Origin: an uncultured Sphingorhabdus sp.
GTDB lineage: Bacteria > Pseudomonadota > Alphaproteobacteria > Sphingomonadales > Sphingomonadaceae
DNA length: 64,000 nucleotides
Reading direction: 5' to 3'
Assembly: GCA_937873665.1 (NCBI GenBank)
Contig: CALMYW010000309.1
Span: forward strand, 1 to 64,000
The notes beneath the pieces were generated by a model that saw only the letters and a list, made by a program, of their open reading frames with translations, did not search any database and was not told where the DNA came from. The translations under genes and the position numbers were made by a program. Below are positions 1-9,452 of this stretch, piece after piece; the first letter of the stretch is position 1, and every line of letters begins with the position of its first letter.

Positions 1-272
1 GCCAGAAGACGCAGGAGATCAAGGAGATCAAGATGCGTCCGAACATCGATGACCATGACTATATGACGAAGATGAAAAAGATCGTCGAGTTCATAGGCGA
101 AGGCGACAAGGTGAAGGTGACGCTGCGCTTCCGCGGGCGTGAAATGTCGCACCAGCAGCTGGGCATGGCGCTGTTGCAGCGTGTGGCAGAGGATATGGCA
201 GAGACCGCCAAGGTCGAAGCCTACCCCCGCCTCGAAGGCCGGCAGATGCTGATGGTCCTGGCGCCCAAATAG
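1..272 (+). CDS. infC: Translation initiation factor IF-3, C-terminal part (5' end outside window)
   Basis: The reading frame is already open at the left edge ([10 protein letters not shown] before the first internal Met) and ends with TAG at 272. It encodes about 90 residues of the IF-3 C-terminal domain, recognisable from [10 protein letters not shown], the [11 protein letters not shown] strand and the MAPVLA-like end (LMVLAPK). IF-3 binds the 30S subunit and helps select the initiator tRNA and start codon. The ATG at 33 is an internal methionine, not the start. The gene ends only 14 bases from the end of the convergent TauE/SafE gene, and I see no hairpin between them. Confidence 0.95.
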   Translation, partial: QKTQEIKEIKMRPNIDDHDYMTKMKKIVEFIGEGDKVKVTLRFRGREMSHQQLGMALLQRVAEDMAETAKVEAYPRLEGRQMLMVLAPK

Positions 273-286
273 GGCCGGGACTTCCT

Positions 287-1042
287 TTAGAGCAACGCTT
301 CGCGGATCAGCTCCGCACCGACCGCGACCATCAACAGATTGATCGCGAGATGAAAACGTGCGGGCGATATCCGGCGAACCAATATGACGCCGGCAATCGT
401 GCTGATGATAGCCAACGGCATGAACAAAGCCGTCAGCCATAAGGTCTCCGCCGTGAACTGCCCGAGCGCGAGATAGGCGGGTACCTTCATATAATTGACG
501 GCCGCAAAGAATATCGCGGACGATCCGATGAAGATAGTGTGTGGCAGGTTGCGGGACAGCGCCCAGATCTGGAACGGTGGTCCCCCGGCATGGGCAACAT
601 GGCTGGTAAAACCGGCAACCCCGCCCCAGAATGTGCCAACCCAGCCCGGCATGGTGATCGCCCATCCAGCTGTGCCCAGCCGGTTCTCGATCAAGCGATA
701 GAGCCCGAAGGCAAGTGCGATAAGGCCAACTAGCCCTTTGACGGCGTCGGTCGAAACCGAATTGGCGAACAGCCAGCCAAGGAATATGCCAATGGCGGCA
801 CCTGGCAGCATCTGCCAGAGCAAGGCGCGGTCATATTCCTTGCGGAATGACCAGACGCTGACGACATCCTGCACCATCAATATGGGCAGCAGCATTGCGG
901 CGCCCTGCACCGGATCCATTACCAGCGCGATGAGTGGCATCGACGCAGCGCCCAGGCCGGCAAAGCCGCCTTTGGCCAACCCCACCAGCAATATCGCAAG
1001 TCCGGCCACGAACCAGAACAGCGGATCTGTCGGAACGCTCAA
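287..1042 (-). CDS. Sulfite exporter TauE/SafE family membrane protein
   Basis: This is a polytopic inner-membrane protein of about 251 residues. It opens with a hydrophobic segment followed by GLAKGGFAGLGAASMPL, a glycine-rich motif typical of the TauE/SafE (TSUP) permeases, and has about eight hydrophobic segments. The family exports or imports sulfite, sulfoacetate or other organosulfur anions; the substrate here is unknown. I chose the TTG at 1042-1040 because it overlaps the SURF1 stop codon (TTGA), which fits the coupled style of this operon. An upstream ATG at 1111 would add 23 unconvincing arginine- and proline-rich residues. It is the last gene of the cox operon. Confidence 0.85.
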   Translation of the reverse strand: MSVPTDPLFWFVAGLAILLVGLAKGGFAGLGAASMPLIALVMDPVQGAAMLLPILMVQDVVSVWSFRKEYDRALLWQMLPGAAIGIFLGWLFANSVSTDAVKGLVGLIALAFGLYRLIENRLGTAGWAITMPGWVGTFWGGVAGFTSHVAHAGGPPFQIWALSRNLPHTIFIGSSAIFFAAVNYMKVPAYLALGQFTAETLWLTALFMPLAIISTIAGVILVRRISPARFHLAINLLMVAVGAELIREALL

Positions 1043-1665
1043 CGACCCGATTGCCGACGGCGGAGGGCCAGCAGGTAGATGACCAGCGCGGCGGCGGCAA
1101 AGAAGAACCATTGCACCGCATAGGACAGGTGGTTGTTGGTCACATTTTTCGGATCTGGCTGTGCAACTGCCCGCATAGCCTTAGGTGCGCCCTCGGCAAC
1201 AATCATCGGGCGCGGCACCGGTATTTTGCCTATCAGGCGCTCTAGAGCACCGTGGCGGCTCGGCTCGGTCACAATCGTGCCACTGACAACGCCGCCCTGC
1301 CATTCGGGCTTGATATCCGGACGGTCAGCGATGCCATAAGCGACAAGCGCTCCCGGCCCTTCTGGTCCGGTCTTGCAGTCGGCAATATATTGGAAGCCGG
1401 ACTGCCCTTTGGCGTCGCGACCGGAAACGGTTTGCCAACCGACCACCTGCAGGCAGTTCAGCGTCGATTTGCGAAACATCTCCGCGTCGCGAACCGGTGC
1501 CATATCGGGAAACGAAATGGGCGGTTTCCCGGCATTGGCGGCGTAAAGCGCAATCAGCGCCTCTTTCTCCGCCTTGCGCTGCAATTGCCACACACCGAGC
1601 GCGATCATCGTTGCCACAGCCAAACCAACGATGATTGTTGGCAACAGGGGCAGTCGCAACTTCAT
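1039..1665 (-). CDS. SURF1 family cytochrome oxidase assembly protein
   Basis: This 208-residue protein has an N-terminal membrane segment (LLPTIIVGLAVATMIALGVW) followed directly by WQLQRKAEK, the SURF1 signature. A periplasmic domain of about 150 residues follows, then a second membrane helix near the C-terminus. SURF1 proteins assist haem a insertion into subunit I of aa3-type oxidases. The start overlaps the end of the DUF983 gene by four bases (ATGA), and the stop overlaps the TTG start of the next gene. Its place inside the ctaC-ctaD-ctaB-ctaG-ctaE operon supports the assembly role. Confidence 0.92.
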   Translation of the reverse strand: MKLRLPLLPTIIVGLAVATMIALGVWQLQRKAEKEALIALYAANAGKPPISFPDMAPVRDAEMFRKSTLNCLQVVGWQTVSGRDAKGQSGFQYIADCKTGPEGPGALVAYGIADRPDIKPEWQGGVVSGTIVTEPSRHGALERLIGKIPVPRPMIVAEGAPKAMRAVAQPDPKNVTNNHLSYAVQWFFFAAAALVIYLLALRRRQSGR

Positions 1666-2057
1666 TCGCCTTCACTCTTTTCCGCCAACTTGCCTTCAAT
1701 CGCGCGATTGCGATGTTCGGCGATCAGCAATGCGCCTTTTGACACGCGCAACGACAGCACAACCAGCGCGCAGGTGAGGGGAACCCAGATCAGCGCATGC
1801 ACCCAGAATGGCGGATGCGCCGCCAGTTCAAGCATCACGGCAAGGATGATGATGATCGCACCCAATCCCATCGTCAGGAAAGCTGCCGGGCCATCGCCGA
1901 CATTGAAGGCGGCATAATCCAGGCCGCAATTGCCACACTGCTCCGCGAATTTGGCGGGGCCGACGAACAGCGTCTTGGCCCCGCATTCGGGGCAGAGACC
2001 CAAAAGGGCAGCCTCGACCAAGCCGGGCTGCCCTTTTGTATTTGGTGTTTCCGACAT
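1662..2057 (-). CDS. DUF983 family membrane protein
   Basis: This 131-residue protein starts at MSETPNTKGQ. It has a zinc-ribbon-like pair of cysteine motifs, CPECGAKTLF near residue 25 and CGNCGLDY near residue 42, followed by two hydrophobic helices. That is the DUF983 pattern. Such proteins commonly sit in alphaproteobacterial cox operons, but their biochemical role is not established; participation in oxidase assembly is an inference from context. An in-frame ATG at 2228 would extend back into ctaE with low-complexity sequence, so I rejected it. The 3' end overlaps the SURF1 start by four bases. Confidence 0.88.
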   Translation of the reverse strand: MSETPNTKGQPGLVEAALLGLCPECGAKTLFVGPAKFAEQCGNCGLDYAAFNVGDGPAAFLTMGLGAIIIILAVMLELAAHPPFWVHALIWVPLTCALVVLSLRVSKGALLIAEHRNRAIEGKLAEKSEGE

Positions 2058-2079
2058 CGTCGCTACCGGACGATGGCCA

Positions 2080-2967
2080 TCAATGGACCGGAGCGCCCCA
2101 GCCGCCCCAGACATAGACGACAACGAAGAGGAACAGCCAGACAACGTCGACGAAATGCCAGTACCAGGCGGCCGCTTCGAAACCGAAATGCTGCTTCGGC
2201 GTGAAGTGGCCCTTATAGGCACGGGCAAGGCAAACGATCAGGAAGATTGTACCGACAATGACGTGGAAGCCGTGGAAACCCGTCGCCATGAAGAAGGCCG
2301 AGCCATAGTTCAGCCCAGCGAAGGGGAACGGCGCGATTGAATATTCATAGGCCTGGATGCACGAGAACACGACGCCCAGGATGATGGTCAGCCACAGGCC
2401 GTTGATCAGCCCCTTGCGGTCGCCATTGATCAAGGAATGATGCGCCCAAGTGACGGTGGTGCCCGAGCAAAGCAGGATCAGCGTGTTGAGCAAAGGCAGG
2501 CTGAATGCATCGAACACCTGCATGCCCTTGGGCGGCCATTGCTCGAGCGCTGCTGCGCCTTCCTGGCCGATAAGGTTGGTTACCGTGAAAGCATGCGTTG
2601 CATGGTCGATTTCGACCTGCAGCGGCACGGGGAAAAGCGAATAGTCGAACCAGGCCCAGAACCAGCCCACGAAGAACATCACTTCGGAAGCGATGAACAG
2701 GATCATGCCATAGCGCAGGTGCAACTGCACAACCGGCGTATGATCGCCTGCATGTGCCTCGCGGATCACGTCAGCCCACCAGGTCCAGAAAGTGTAGAGA
2801 ACGCCAATCAGACCCGCGCCGAACACGAGGCTGCCATAGCTGCCCAGCACCTTCGGCTGGAACATCATCACCATGCCGAAAAACATGGTAAGTGCCGCAA
2901 ACGAGCCGACCAGCGGCGTGATGCTCGGCGGAAGAATATGATAATCGTGGTTCTTGGCACCGGCCAT
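2080..2967 (-). CDS. ctaE: Cytochrome c oxidase subunit III
   Basis: This 295-residue inner-membrane protein has the usual seven hydrophobic helices. Recognisable family segments are NHDYHILPPSITPLVGS at the start, FIASEVMFFVGWFWAWFD (the conserved glutamate region), HHSLINGDRKG, GFHGFHVIVGTIFL and the closing WYWHFVDVVWLFLFVVVY. Subunit III stabilises the binuclear centre and the proton-uptake path of aa3-type oxidases. It lies between ctaG and the DUF983 gene on the same strand, with gaps of 40 and 22 bases, so it is very likely cotranscribed with the rest of the oxidase operon. Confidence 0.97.
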   Translation of the reverse strand: MAGAKNHDYHILPPSITPLVGSFAALTMFFGMVMMFQPKVLGSYGSLVFGAGLIGVLYTFWTWWADVIREAHAGDHTPVVQLHLRYGMILFIASEVMFFVGWFWAWFDYSLFPVPLQVEIDHATHAFTVTNLIGQEGAAALEQWPPKGMQVFDAFSLPLLNTLILLCSGTTVTWAHHSLINGDRKGLINGLWLTIILGVVFSCIQAYEYSIAPFPFAGLNYGSAFFMATGFHGFHVIVGTIFLIVCLARAYKGHFTPKQHFGFEAAAWYWHFVDVVWLFLFVVVYVWGGWGAPVH

Positions 2968-3007
2968 GGCTTGCTTCCCTATTCCCTAACCTGTTTCAGT
3001 TTTGCCC

Positions 3008-3571
3008 TTAGCTTCCCTTACCCGCGTCGTCCACGGGGTAGAAGGTATAGCTGAGCGTAATTTCTTCAATATCCTTGGTATCCGGATCAGTCATGATCTT
3101 CGGATCGACATAATAGAGCACGGGCATGCGCACGCGCTGTTTCGGCTGCAGCGTCTGCTCGGTGAAGCAGAAGCATTGCACCTTGTTGAAATATTTCCCA
3201 GCCTGTGCCGGGCTGACATTGAAGGTCGCCATGCCCTTGATCGGCTGGTCCGAAAGATTTTCGGCGATGAACACCGACATGTCGCGCGCGCCGATGCTGA
3301 CGGTATCAGTCGGTCGTTCGGGTTTGAACTCCCATGGCAACCCGCGCTGGTTGGCATCGAAGCGCACAACTATGGTCTTGTTGCTCACCGGGATCGTCGC
3401 TGCCTGAGCTTCGCTGACCCGCATGGTCGTTCCACCGAAACCCGTTACCTGACAAAAAATGCGGTATAGCGGCACGGCGGCGAAACCCATCCCGACCATA
3501 GCCACGGCAAGGCCACCAGCCAGCAGGCCGGTTTTCAAATTGGATTTCTGAGGCTGCGCCATCGCTGTCAT
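3008..3571 (-). CDS. ctaG: Cytochrome c oxidase copper-assembly protein CtaG (Cox11)
   Basis: This is a CtaG/Cox11-type protein of about 187 residues. A single N-terminal membrane anchor (TGLLAGGLAVAMVGMGFAAV) is followed by PLYRIFCQVTGFGGTT, and a periplasmic immunoglobulin-like domain contains the copper-binding CFCF motif within FNKVQCFCFTEQ. Cox11 delivers copper to the CuB site of subunit I. I chose the ATG at 3571 (MTAMAQPQK) because it overlaps the stop of the small upstream gene (ATGA). A second ATG nine bases on (MAQPQK) is possible. The in-frame ATG at 3619 lies inside the upstream gene and is unlikely. Confidence 0.93.
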   Translation of the reverse strand: MTAMAQPQKSNLKTGLLAGGLAVAMVGMGFAAVPLYRIFCQVTGFGGTTMRVSEAQAATIPVSNKTIVVRFDANQRGLPWEFKPERPTDTVSIGARDMSVFIAENLSDQPIKGMATFNVSPAQAGKYFNKVQCFCFTEQTLQPKQRVRMPVLYYVDPKIMTDPDTKDIEEITLSYTFYPVDDAGKGS

Positions 3572-3744
3572 CCCCACACCCCTACCTTGACGATGGTAAT
3601 CGCAAAGAACAGGGCGCACAGGGCGAATAAAACGATTGCCATGACGCGCGAACGCCCAGCCTGACGCGCACGCACAGCGCGGCTTTCTTCAAGACTGAGA
3701 TCGCCGACCTTTTGCGGGCCCATATCGAATTGCTGCTCACTCAT
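3568..3744 (-). CDS. Small cox-operon membrane protein (CoxF-like)
   Basis: This is a 58-residue protein beginning [20 protein letters not shown]. It has an acidic then arginine-rich cytoplasmic N-terminus ([12 protein letters not shown]) and one membrane helix ([19 protein letters not shown]), ending VKVGVWG. It overlaps both neighbours by four bases: its ATG lies in the ctaB stop and its TGA lies in the ctaG start. The position between ctaB and ctaG matches the short CoxF-like proteins of alphaproteobacterial oxidase operons. The name and an assembly role are inferred from position; the reading frame itself is clear. Confidence 0.82.
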   Translation of the reverse strand: MSEQQFDMGPQKVGDLSLEESRAVRARQAGRSRVMAIVLFALCALFFAITIVKVGVWG

Positions 3745-4646
3745 GCCAACACCATCCGATCAAGCGCGAGCGCGGCGAAGGCGATGAAGAGGTAGAGGAT
3801 CGAGAAAGCGAAGAGGCGCTTTTCAGCCTTCATCGCTACAGCCTCGGTTGTTTCGCTGCGCCAGACCGCAAAAGCGAGCCCGAGAAACAGCAGGTTAAGA
3901 ACAATCGCGGTGGTGCCATAGAGCGTGCCCGTCATTCCCAGCGCCCAGGGCGCGACGGCAACCGCTGCCAGCACAAAGCTGTAGCCGAAGATCTGATTGC
4001 GGGTCACCCGCTGGCCCGCGACATTGGGCAGCATTGGAATACCCGCTGCGCCATAGTCCGACTTCATGAACAGCGCGAGCGCCCAGAAATGCGGCGGCGT
4101 CCAGAAAAAGATCAGCGCGAACATCAGCACTGGGAGCAAAGTCACATCGCCAGTCACTGCGGCCCAGCCGATCACTGGGGGGAATGCGCCTGCCGCGCCA
4201 CCGATAACAATGTTCTGCGGCGTGTTGGGCTTTAGCCACATTGTGTAGACGACGGCGTAGAAGAAGATCGAGAAGGCCAAGATCCCGGCCGACAGCCAGT
4301 TTACCGCAACGCCCATGATGCCGACCGAAAAGGCTGCAAGGCCGATGCCGAATTGCAGCGCGGATTCACGCTCCATCCTGCCATCCGGCAAAGGCCGACC
4401 CGCCGTGCGTTTCATCTTGGCGTCGAGTTCTGCCTCATACCATTGGTTCAAAGCACCAGAAGCCCCAGCACCCGTGGCAATGCAGAGGATTGCCGTAAAG
4501 GCGATCACAGGGTGGATGTCACCCGGTGCTGCCAGCAATCCGCACAGCGCCGTAAAGACGACAAGCGACATCACCCGGGGCTTGGTCAGCGCCCAGAAAT
4601 CCCGCCAATCTGCGGGAAGACTGATGTTGTTTGTCGCGATCGTCAT
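3741..4646 (-). CDS. ctaB: Protohaem IX farnesyltransferase (haem O synthase)
   Basis: This is a UbiA-family prenyltransferase of 301 residues with about nine membrane segments. The active-site loop [20 protein letters not shown], near residues 66-85, is the aspartate-rich motif that binds farnesyl diphosphate and magnesium. Other family marks are [17 protein letters not shown] near the N-terminus and [14 protein letters not shown] in the middle. It converts haem B to haem O, the precursor of haem A for CtaD. It follows ctaD after a 60-base gap that holds a terminator-like hairpin, and it overlaps the next small gene by four bases. Confidence 0.96.
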   Translation of the reverse strand: MTIATNNISLPADWRDFWALTKPRVMSLVVFTALCGLLAAPGDIHPVIAFTAILCIATGAGASGALNQWYEAELDAKMKRTAGRPLPDGRMERESALQFGIGLAAFSVGIMGVAVNWLSAGILAFSIFFYAVVYTMWLKPNTPQNIVIGGAAGAFPPVIGWAAVTGDVTLLPVLMFALIFFWTPPHFWALALFMKSDYGAAGIPMLPNVAGQRVTRNQIFGYSFVLAAVAVAPWALGMTGTLYGTTAIVLNLLFLGLAFAVWRSETTEAVAMKAEKRLFAFSILYLFIAFAALALDRMVLA

Positions 4647-4657
4647 GTCTGTGTTCC

Positions 4658-4691
4658 AAAAACCCGCCCTGCGGACTAGCCGGAGGGCGGG
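4658..4691 (-). terminator. Internal Rho-independent terminator or attenuator between ctaD and ctaB
   Basis: Read on the minus strand, an 8-bp stem (CCCGCCCT / AGGGCGGG, with an extra inner CGG/CCG pair) is followed at once by five T residues. It sits in the 60-base gap after the ctaD stop and before ctaB. The shape is that of an intrinsic terminator, so it would lower transcription of the assembly genes relative to ctaC-ctaD. The sequence is seen; the effect is inferred. Confidence 0.72.
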
Positions 4692-4706
4692 GCTTTGTTC
4701 CCGGTC

Positions 4707-6371
4707 TTACTTGATGACCGGAAGCGTTTCGAACTGGTGGAAGGGCGGCGGGCTCGACAATGTCCATTCGAGCGTGGTCGCCCCTTCACCCCAATAATTG
4801 CCCTCCGCCTTGCGGCCAGCCACGAGCGACCAGAAGACATTGATGAAGAAGATGATCACGCCAACGCCCATGATGGCATAGCCGAGCGAGGCAATCTGGT
4901 TCCAGTGCGCGAAGGCATCGGGATAATCCGGATAGCGACGCGGCATGCCCTGCTGGCCCAGGAAGTGCATCGGGAAGAACAGCAGGTTCACGCCGATGAA
5001 GAATACCCAGAAGTGCAGGTGGCCGAGGAACTCGTTGAGCATCCGGCCGGACATCTTGCCGAACCAGTAGTAAAAACCGGCAAACAGCGCGAAGACAGCA
5101 CCCAGCGAGAGCACATAGTGGAAGTGCGCAACAACATAATAAGTATCGTGCAGGTTATCGTCGACACCGCCATTGGCGAGAACAACACCAGTCACGCCAC
5201 CGACGGTGAACATGAAGATGAAACCAAGCGCCCAAACCATCGGCGTCTTGAAGCTCAGCGAGCCGCCCCACATGGTGGCGATCCAGCTGAAGATCTTGAT
5301 GCCGGTCGGAACCGCGATCACCATCGTTGCCGCGGTGAAGTACATCTTCATTTCGACGCTCATGCCGATCGTGTACATGTGGTGCGCCCAGACGACGAAA
5401 CCGACCACGCCGATCGCGACCATCGCATAGGCCATGCCGAGATAGCCGAAGACCGGCTTACGGCTGAAGGTTGCGACGATCTGGCTGACAATGCCAAAGC
5501 CCGGCAGGATCATGATGTACACTTCGGGGTGACCGAAGAACCAGAAAAGGTGCTGGTACAGGATCGGGTCACCGCCGGCAGCGGCATCAAAGAATGCGCC
5601 GCCAAAGTTGCGGTCAACCAGCAGCATGGTGATCGCAGCGGCAAGCACCGGAAGCGCAAGCAGCAGCAGGAACGCGGTTACCAGCACCGACCATACGAAC
5701 AGCGGCATTTTGTGGATGGTCATCCCCGGTGCGCGCATGTTGAAGATGGTGGTGATGAAGTTGACAGCACCCAAGATGGACGCCGCGCCTGCAAGGTGGA
5801 GCGAGAAAATCGCCATGTCGACGGCAGGGCCAACCGATCCCGAAGTGGAGAGCGGTGCATAGACCGTCCAGCCAGTACCGGCACCAAGGCCGGTGCCACC
5901 GGGCACAAAAGTCGATCCTAGCAACATGATGAAGGCAACTGCGGTCAGCCAGAAGCTGATATTGTTCATGCGCGGGAAGGCCATATCAGGCGCGCCGATC
6001 ATGATCGGGACGAACCAGTTGCCGAAACCGCCGATGATCGCGGGCATGACCATGAAGAACACCATGATCAGGCCGTGCGCGGTAATCAGCACGTTCCACA
6101 TATGATAGGCTTCGTCGAGCGAGGCTTCCTTGCCTGCCATCATCGAAGCCCAGCCGCTCAGATACTGGATGCCGGGTTCAGCAAGCTCAAGGCGCATCAT
6201 GCCCGAAATTGCACCACCAATGATGCCCGCGGTAATCGCGAAGATCAGGTAGAGCGTACCGATATCCTTGTGGTTGGTCGACATGAACCAGCGGGCGAAA
6301 AAGCCCGGCTTGTGGTCCGCATCATGCGCATGGTCATGATGGTCGGCGGGATTTGCAGCAATCGTCGTCAT
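4707..6371 (-). CDS. ctaD: Cytochrome c oxidase subunit I (aa3-type)
   Basis: This 554-residue haem-copper oxidase catalytic subunit has twelve predicted helices. Visible ligand motifs are [12 protein letters not shown] (low-spin haem histidine, about residue 99), [17 protein letters not shown] (CuB histidine cross-linked to tyrosine), [12 protein letters not shown] (two further CuB histidines) and [10 protein letters not shown] (haem a and a3 histidines). The GHPEVY motif and the K-channel region mark it as an A-type mitochondrial-like oxidase. The N-terminus carries a histidine-rich stretch ([11 protein letters not shown]) of unknown use. It follows ctaC by 17 bases. Confidence 0.98.
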   Translation of the reverse strand: MTTIAANPADHHDHAHDADHKPGFFARWFMSTNHKDIGTLYLIFAITAGIIGGAISGMMRLELAEPGIQYLSGWASMMAGKEASLDEAYHMWNVLITAHGLIMVFFMVMPAIIGGFGNWFVPIMIGAPDMAFPRMNNISFWLTAVAFIMLLGSTFVPGGTGLGAGTGWTVYAPLSTSGSVGPAVDMAIFSLHLAGAASILGAVNFITTIFNMRAPGMTIHKMPLFVWSVLVTAFLLLLALPVLAAAITMLLVDRNFGGAFFDAAAGGDPILYQHLFWFFGHPEVYIMILPGFGIVSQIVATFSRKPVFGYLGMAYAMVAIGVVGFVVWAHHMYTIGMSVEMKMYFTAATMVIAVPTGIKIFSWIATMWGGSLSFKTPMVWALGFIFMFTVGGVTGVVLANGGVDDNLHDTYYVVAHFHYVLSLGAVFALFAGFYYWFGKMSGRMLNEFLGHLHFWVFFIGVNLLFFPMHFLGQQGMPRRYPDYPDAFAHWNQIASLGYAIMGVGVIIFFINVFWSLVAGRKAEGNYWGEGATTLEWTLSSPPPFHQFETLPVIK

Positions 6372-6388
6372 CTTGGTCGACCTCTTTA

Positions 6389-7504
6389 TTACTTGGCAGC
6401 CGGCGCCGGAGCGGCGGCAGGTGCAGTTGTAGTTGCAGCAGGTGCGGTTGCGGCAGCCGCGGCGGCAGGGGCCCCAGCAGCAGGCGCTGCTTCAGCGGCT
6501 TTCTCGCCTGGCATCTGGCCACCCTTGGCCTTTACCCATGCCGCGAATTTTTCAGGCGGAAGCGCCTCGACCACGATCGGCATATAGGCGTGGCGGGCAC
6601 CGCACAGTTCCGAACATTGGCCAAAATACACACCAGGCTTCTCGATCGTCACGGCCTTCTCGTTGAGGCGGCCGGGGACGGCATCGAGCTTGAACCAGAG
6701 TGCGGGTACCGCAAAGCTGTGGATCACATCCGACGCGGTGGTCTGGATGCGGATCGGAACGCCGGCGGGGACGACCATGCGGTTGTCAACAGCGAGAAGC
6801 TTCGGACCGTCATTATCGGTACGGAAGCGTTCGCCAGCCTTCACAGCCGACTGTTCCTGCAGCATGTTCGAAACGACTTCAAAGCCGCCATGGTCGGGAT
6901 AGGTATAGCCCCAATACCATTGATAGCCGGTCACCTTGACGGTCACGGCTTCCTTCGGCGCAGGTTTGAATTGTTTCGCAACGAGGGTCAGCGACGGATA
7001 GGCGATGCCGAGCAGGATGAGAACGGGCACCAGCGTCCAAACGATCTCGATAAAGGTGTTGTGCGTGGTTTTCGAAGGCGTCGGGTTGGCCGCACGGCGA
7101 TAGCGGACGATAACCCACAACAACAGCGCGAGGACGAACAGCGAGATTACGGTAATCAACGGCAGCAGGATCGAATTGTTCATCCACTTGGCATAATGGC
7201 CATTGGGGCTGAACTGCTCCTGGAAATCGACGCCGCGATCCTTGGGCATGCCGACATGATTTTCATAGTCGGGCTTCATCGGGGTGTAACCAGGCAGCGA
7301 TCCGTCCATTGAGGTGGCCGCAGCAGGTGCCTCAGCCGCTTTTTCTTCGGCCGGAGCAGCCGTCGGAGCGGCCTGAACAGGGGCCGGAACCGCTTTCGCC
7401 TCTGCCGCAACCGGTGCGGGAGCGGGATTCGCCGCTTGCGCCGATACCATTGCGGGCAACAGCATCATGCCGCATGCCAAAACAAACTTTTTCATAATAT
7501 TCAT
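6389..7504 (-). CDS. ctaC: Cytochrome c oxidase subunit II with CuA site
   Basis: This is a 371-residue protein. A signal peptide ([21 protein letters not shown]) leads into an alanine/proline-rich stretch to about residue 70. Two membrane helices follow, then a cupredoxin domain with [12 protein letters not shown] and the CuA motif [12 protein letters not shown], which supplies two cysteines, a histidine and a methionine. The last 40 residues are another Ala/Pro/Thr-rich tail, longer than in most homologues. It accepts electrons from cytochrome c. It is the first gene of the operon, so the promoter should lie in the gap before pyrE. MNI or the Met three codons later could be the start. Confidence 0.96.
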   Translation of the reverse strand: MNIMKKFVLACGMMLLPAMVSAQAANPAPAPVAAEAKAVPAPVQAAPTAAPAEEKAAEAPAAATSMDGSLPGYTPMKPDYENHVGMPKDRGVDFQEQFSPNGHYAKWMNNSILLPLITVISLFVLALLLWVIVRYRRAANPTPSKTTHNTFIEIVWTLVPVLILLGIAYPSLTLVAKQFKPAPKEAVTVKVTGYQWYWGYTYPDHGGFEVVSNMLQEQSAVKAGERFRTDNDGPKLLAVDNRMVVPAGVPIRIQTTASDVIHSFAVPALWFKLDAVPGRLNEKAVTIEKPGVYFGQCSELCGARHAYMPIVVEALPPEKFAAWVKAKGGQMPGEKAAEAAPAAGAPAAAAAATAPAATTTAPAAAPAPAAK

Positions 7505-7720
7505 TACGTTAGCCCCGTAATCCTACCGCGGAGACCCCGCCCGAAACTGTTATATCGCTTTTATTATGCCGCGATTTGGCGCGGCTTATAGGCGCGCTTG
7601 GCACAAGCCTCAAGCAGCCTCAATACCAATTTTTGCATTTATTTGTGCGGGGAATCCACCTATTTGCATTGCAAATCGCGCATCTCCGATTGCACGCCCA
7701 TCAAGGACCTCTCCAAAATC

Positions 7721-8302
7721 ATGACCGAAGACGAAATTCTCTCCGAGTTCCGCGCTGCCGAAGCATTGCTGGAAGGGCATTTCCTGCTCTCCTCAGGGCG
7801 GCACAGCGCATATTATTTGCAATGCGCCCGGTTGCTGATGAATCCGGAGCGCGCCAGCCGGGTTGCGGTGGCGATCGCACAGAAATTGCCGCGCGATATC
7901 CGCAGCCAGATTGACATAGTGGTCTCGCCCGCGATGGGCGGCATTATAATAGGCCATGAAATGGGCCGCGCCCTTGGCGTCGACGCGTTGTTTGTCGAGC
8001 GCCCCGAAGGGGTGTTCGGATTACGCCGCGGCTTTGCCTTGAAGGAAGGGCAAAAAGTTTTGATGGTTGAGGATGTGGTCACCACCGGCCTTTCCTCGCG
8101 CGAAGCCATCAAGGCGATCGAGAATGCAGGTGGCGAAGTAATTGCAGCGGCATCGATCGTTGATCGGTCGGCGGGCGCCGTCGAACTGGGCGTGCCTTTC
8201 TTTCCGCTTATTGAACTCAACTTCCCGACCTACGCGCCCGATGAACTGCCAGCCGAATTGGCAGCAACCGAGGCGGTTAAGCCGGGAAGCCGGAAAGCCT
8301 GA
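7721..8302 (+). CDS. pyrE: Orotate phosphoribosyltransferase
   Basis: This 193-residue protein starts at [10 protein letters not shown]. It has the PRPP-binding motif [14 protein letters not shown] near residue 110 and the substrate region [17 protein letters not shown]. It joins orotate to PRPP to make OMP in pyrimidine synthesis. The frame stays open upstream to 7598, but those residues do not look like PyrE, so I chose the ATG at 7721. The 216 bases between it and ctaC must hold both divergent promoters; I see no clear operator there. pdxJ follows two bases after the stop codon. Confidence 0.95.
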   Translation: MTEDEILSEFRAAEALLEGHFLLSSGRHSAYYLQCARLLMNPERASRVAVAIAQKLPRDIRSQIDIVVSPAMGGIIIGHEMGRALGVDALFVERPEGVFGLRRGFALKEGQKVLMVEDVVTTGLSSREAIKAIENAGGEVIAAASIVDRSAGAVELGVPFFPLIELNFPTYAPDELPAELAATEAVKPGSRKA

Positions 8303-8304
8303 AC

Positions 8305-9045
8305 ATGACCAACCACCTCCGCCTAGGCGTCAATATCGACCATGTCGCGACGATCCGGAACGCGCGCGGCGGCGATCATCCCGATCCGGTGCGCGCGGCG
8401 GAGATTGTCGCACAGGTCGGCGGTGACGGCATTACGGCGCATCTGCGCGAAGATCGCAGGCATATCCGCGACAGCGACCTTGCGCGCATCCAGGCCGCGA
8501 CCAACCTGCCTTTGAACCTCGAAATGGCGGCGACCGAGGAGATGCTGGAGATTGCGCTACGCCACAGGCCGCATGCAGCATGCATCGTTCCTGAGAGGCG
8601 CGAGGAGCGCACCACCGAAGGCGGGCTCGACGCGGCGGGGCTGCACAACCAGCTGGCACCGATTGTATCGCAGCTTGCCGATGCCGACATTCGCGCCAGC
8701 CTTTTCATCGAACCTGACCCGCGCCAGATCGAGGCCGCCATGCAGCTGCGCGCTCCCGTGGTCGAACTCCACACCGGCCGCTATGCGCATCTCTGGCTCG
8801 ATGGCGATACGGCGGGGATCGAAGCCGAACTCAAGCGCATCGCCGACGCCGCCGCGCTCGCCGCGAAAAACGGCATCGAACCCCATGCCGGCCACGGCCT
8901 GACCTATGACAATGTCCAGCCCATCGCCGCCATCCCGCAATTGGCCGAGCTCAACATCGGCCATTATCTGATCGGCGAGGCGATTTTCGACGGGCTGGAA
9001 AACGCCGTGCGCAAGATGCGCGAATTGATGGACGCAGCGCGGTGA
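8305..9045 (+). CDS. pdxJ: Pyridoxine 5'-phosphate synthase
   Basis: This 246-residue TIM-barrel protein opens with [20 protein letters not shown], the PdxJ signature. It also shows the histidine- and glutamate-rich active-site segments [12 protein letters not shown] and [11 protein letters not shown], and [11 protein letters not shown]. It condenses 3-amino-2-oxopropyl phosphate with deoxyxylulose 5-phosphate in the DXP-dependent route to vitamin B6. It sits two bases after pyrE and overlaps the GTG start of acpS. The pdxJ-acpS-lepB order is common in proteobacteria and supports all three calls. Confidence 0.96.
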   Translation: MTNHLRLGVNIDHVATIRNARGGDHPDPVRAAEIVAQVGGDGITAHLREDRRHIRDSDLARIQAATNLPLNLEMAATEEMLEIALRHRPHAACIVPERREERTTEGGLDAAGLHNQLAPIVSQLADADIRASLFIEPDPRQIEAAMQLRAPVVELHTGRYAHLWLDGDTAGIEAELKRIADAAALAAKNGIEPHAGHGLTYDNVQPIAAIPQLAELNIGHYLIGEAIFDGLENAVRKMRELMDAAR

Positions 9046-9452
9046 TTATCGGCCTTGGTTCCGACCTATGTAATATAAAGCGCATCCAGAACTCGCTTGA
9101 CCGTTTTGGTGAGCGTTTTGAAAATCGCGTTTTCACCGAGGTCGAACGCGCCAAGGCCGCAAAGCGCCCGTTCACCAAAGCGGGCACTTACGCAAAGCGC
9201 TTTGCCGCGAAGGAAGCATTCAGCAAAGCGGTCGGCACCGGTTTCAAGCGTGGTGTATTCATGAAGGACATCGGCGTAGTCAACGCGCCATCAGGAGCCC
9301 CGACTTTGGCACTCACAGGCGGCGCGAAAGCACGGCTCGACGCGATGGTGCCAAATGGCTATGAGGCGCACATTCATCTGACGCTGACCGACGATCACCC
9401 TTGGGCGCAGGCCTTTGTGATCATCGAAGCGCTCCCGATTTCGAAGGCATGA
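9042..9452 (+). CDS. acpS: Holo-[acyl-carrier-protein] synthase
   Basis: This is a 136-residue 4'-phosphopantetheinyl transferase. It has the two family motifs: [12 protein letters not shown] at the N-terminus with the magnesium-binding aspartate, and [16 protein letters not shown] near residue 50 with the catalytic glutamate. It transfers phosphopantetheine from CoA to acyl carrier protein. The start is a GTG that overlaps the pdxJ stop (GTGA); there is no better ATG nearby. The stop overlaps the lepB ATG (ATGA), so translation of pdxJ, acpS and lepB is probably coupled. Confidence 0.94.
   Translation: MIIGLGSDLCNIKRIQNSLDRFGERFENRVFTEVERAKAAKRPFTKAGTYAKRFAAKEAFSKAVGTGFKRGVFMKDIGVVNAPSGAPTLALTGGAKARLDAMVPNGYEAHIHLTLTDDHPWAQAFVIIEALPISKA

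Noticed and set aside
4695..5921. 408-codon plus-strand open frame opposite ctaD
   Set aside because: It mirrors ctaD codons, is rich in His/Arg/Glu as expected for an antisense shadow in GC-rich DNA, and matches no family.
8376..8964. Minus-strand open frames opposite pdxJ
   Set aside because: Shadows of pdxJ codons with no family match.
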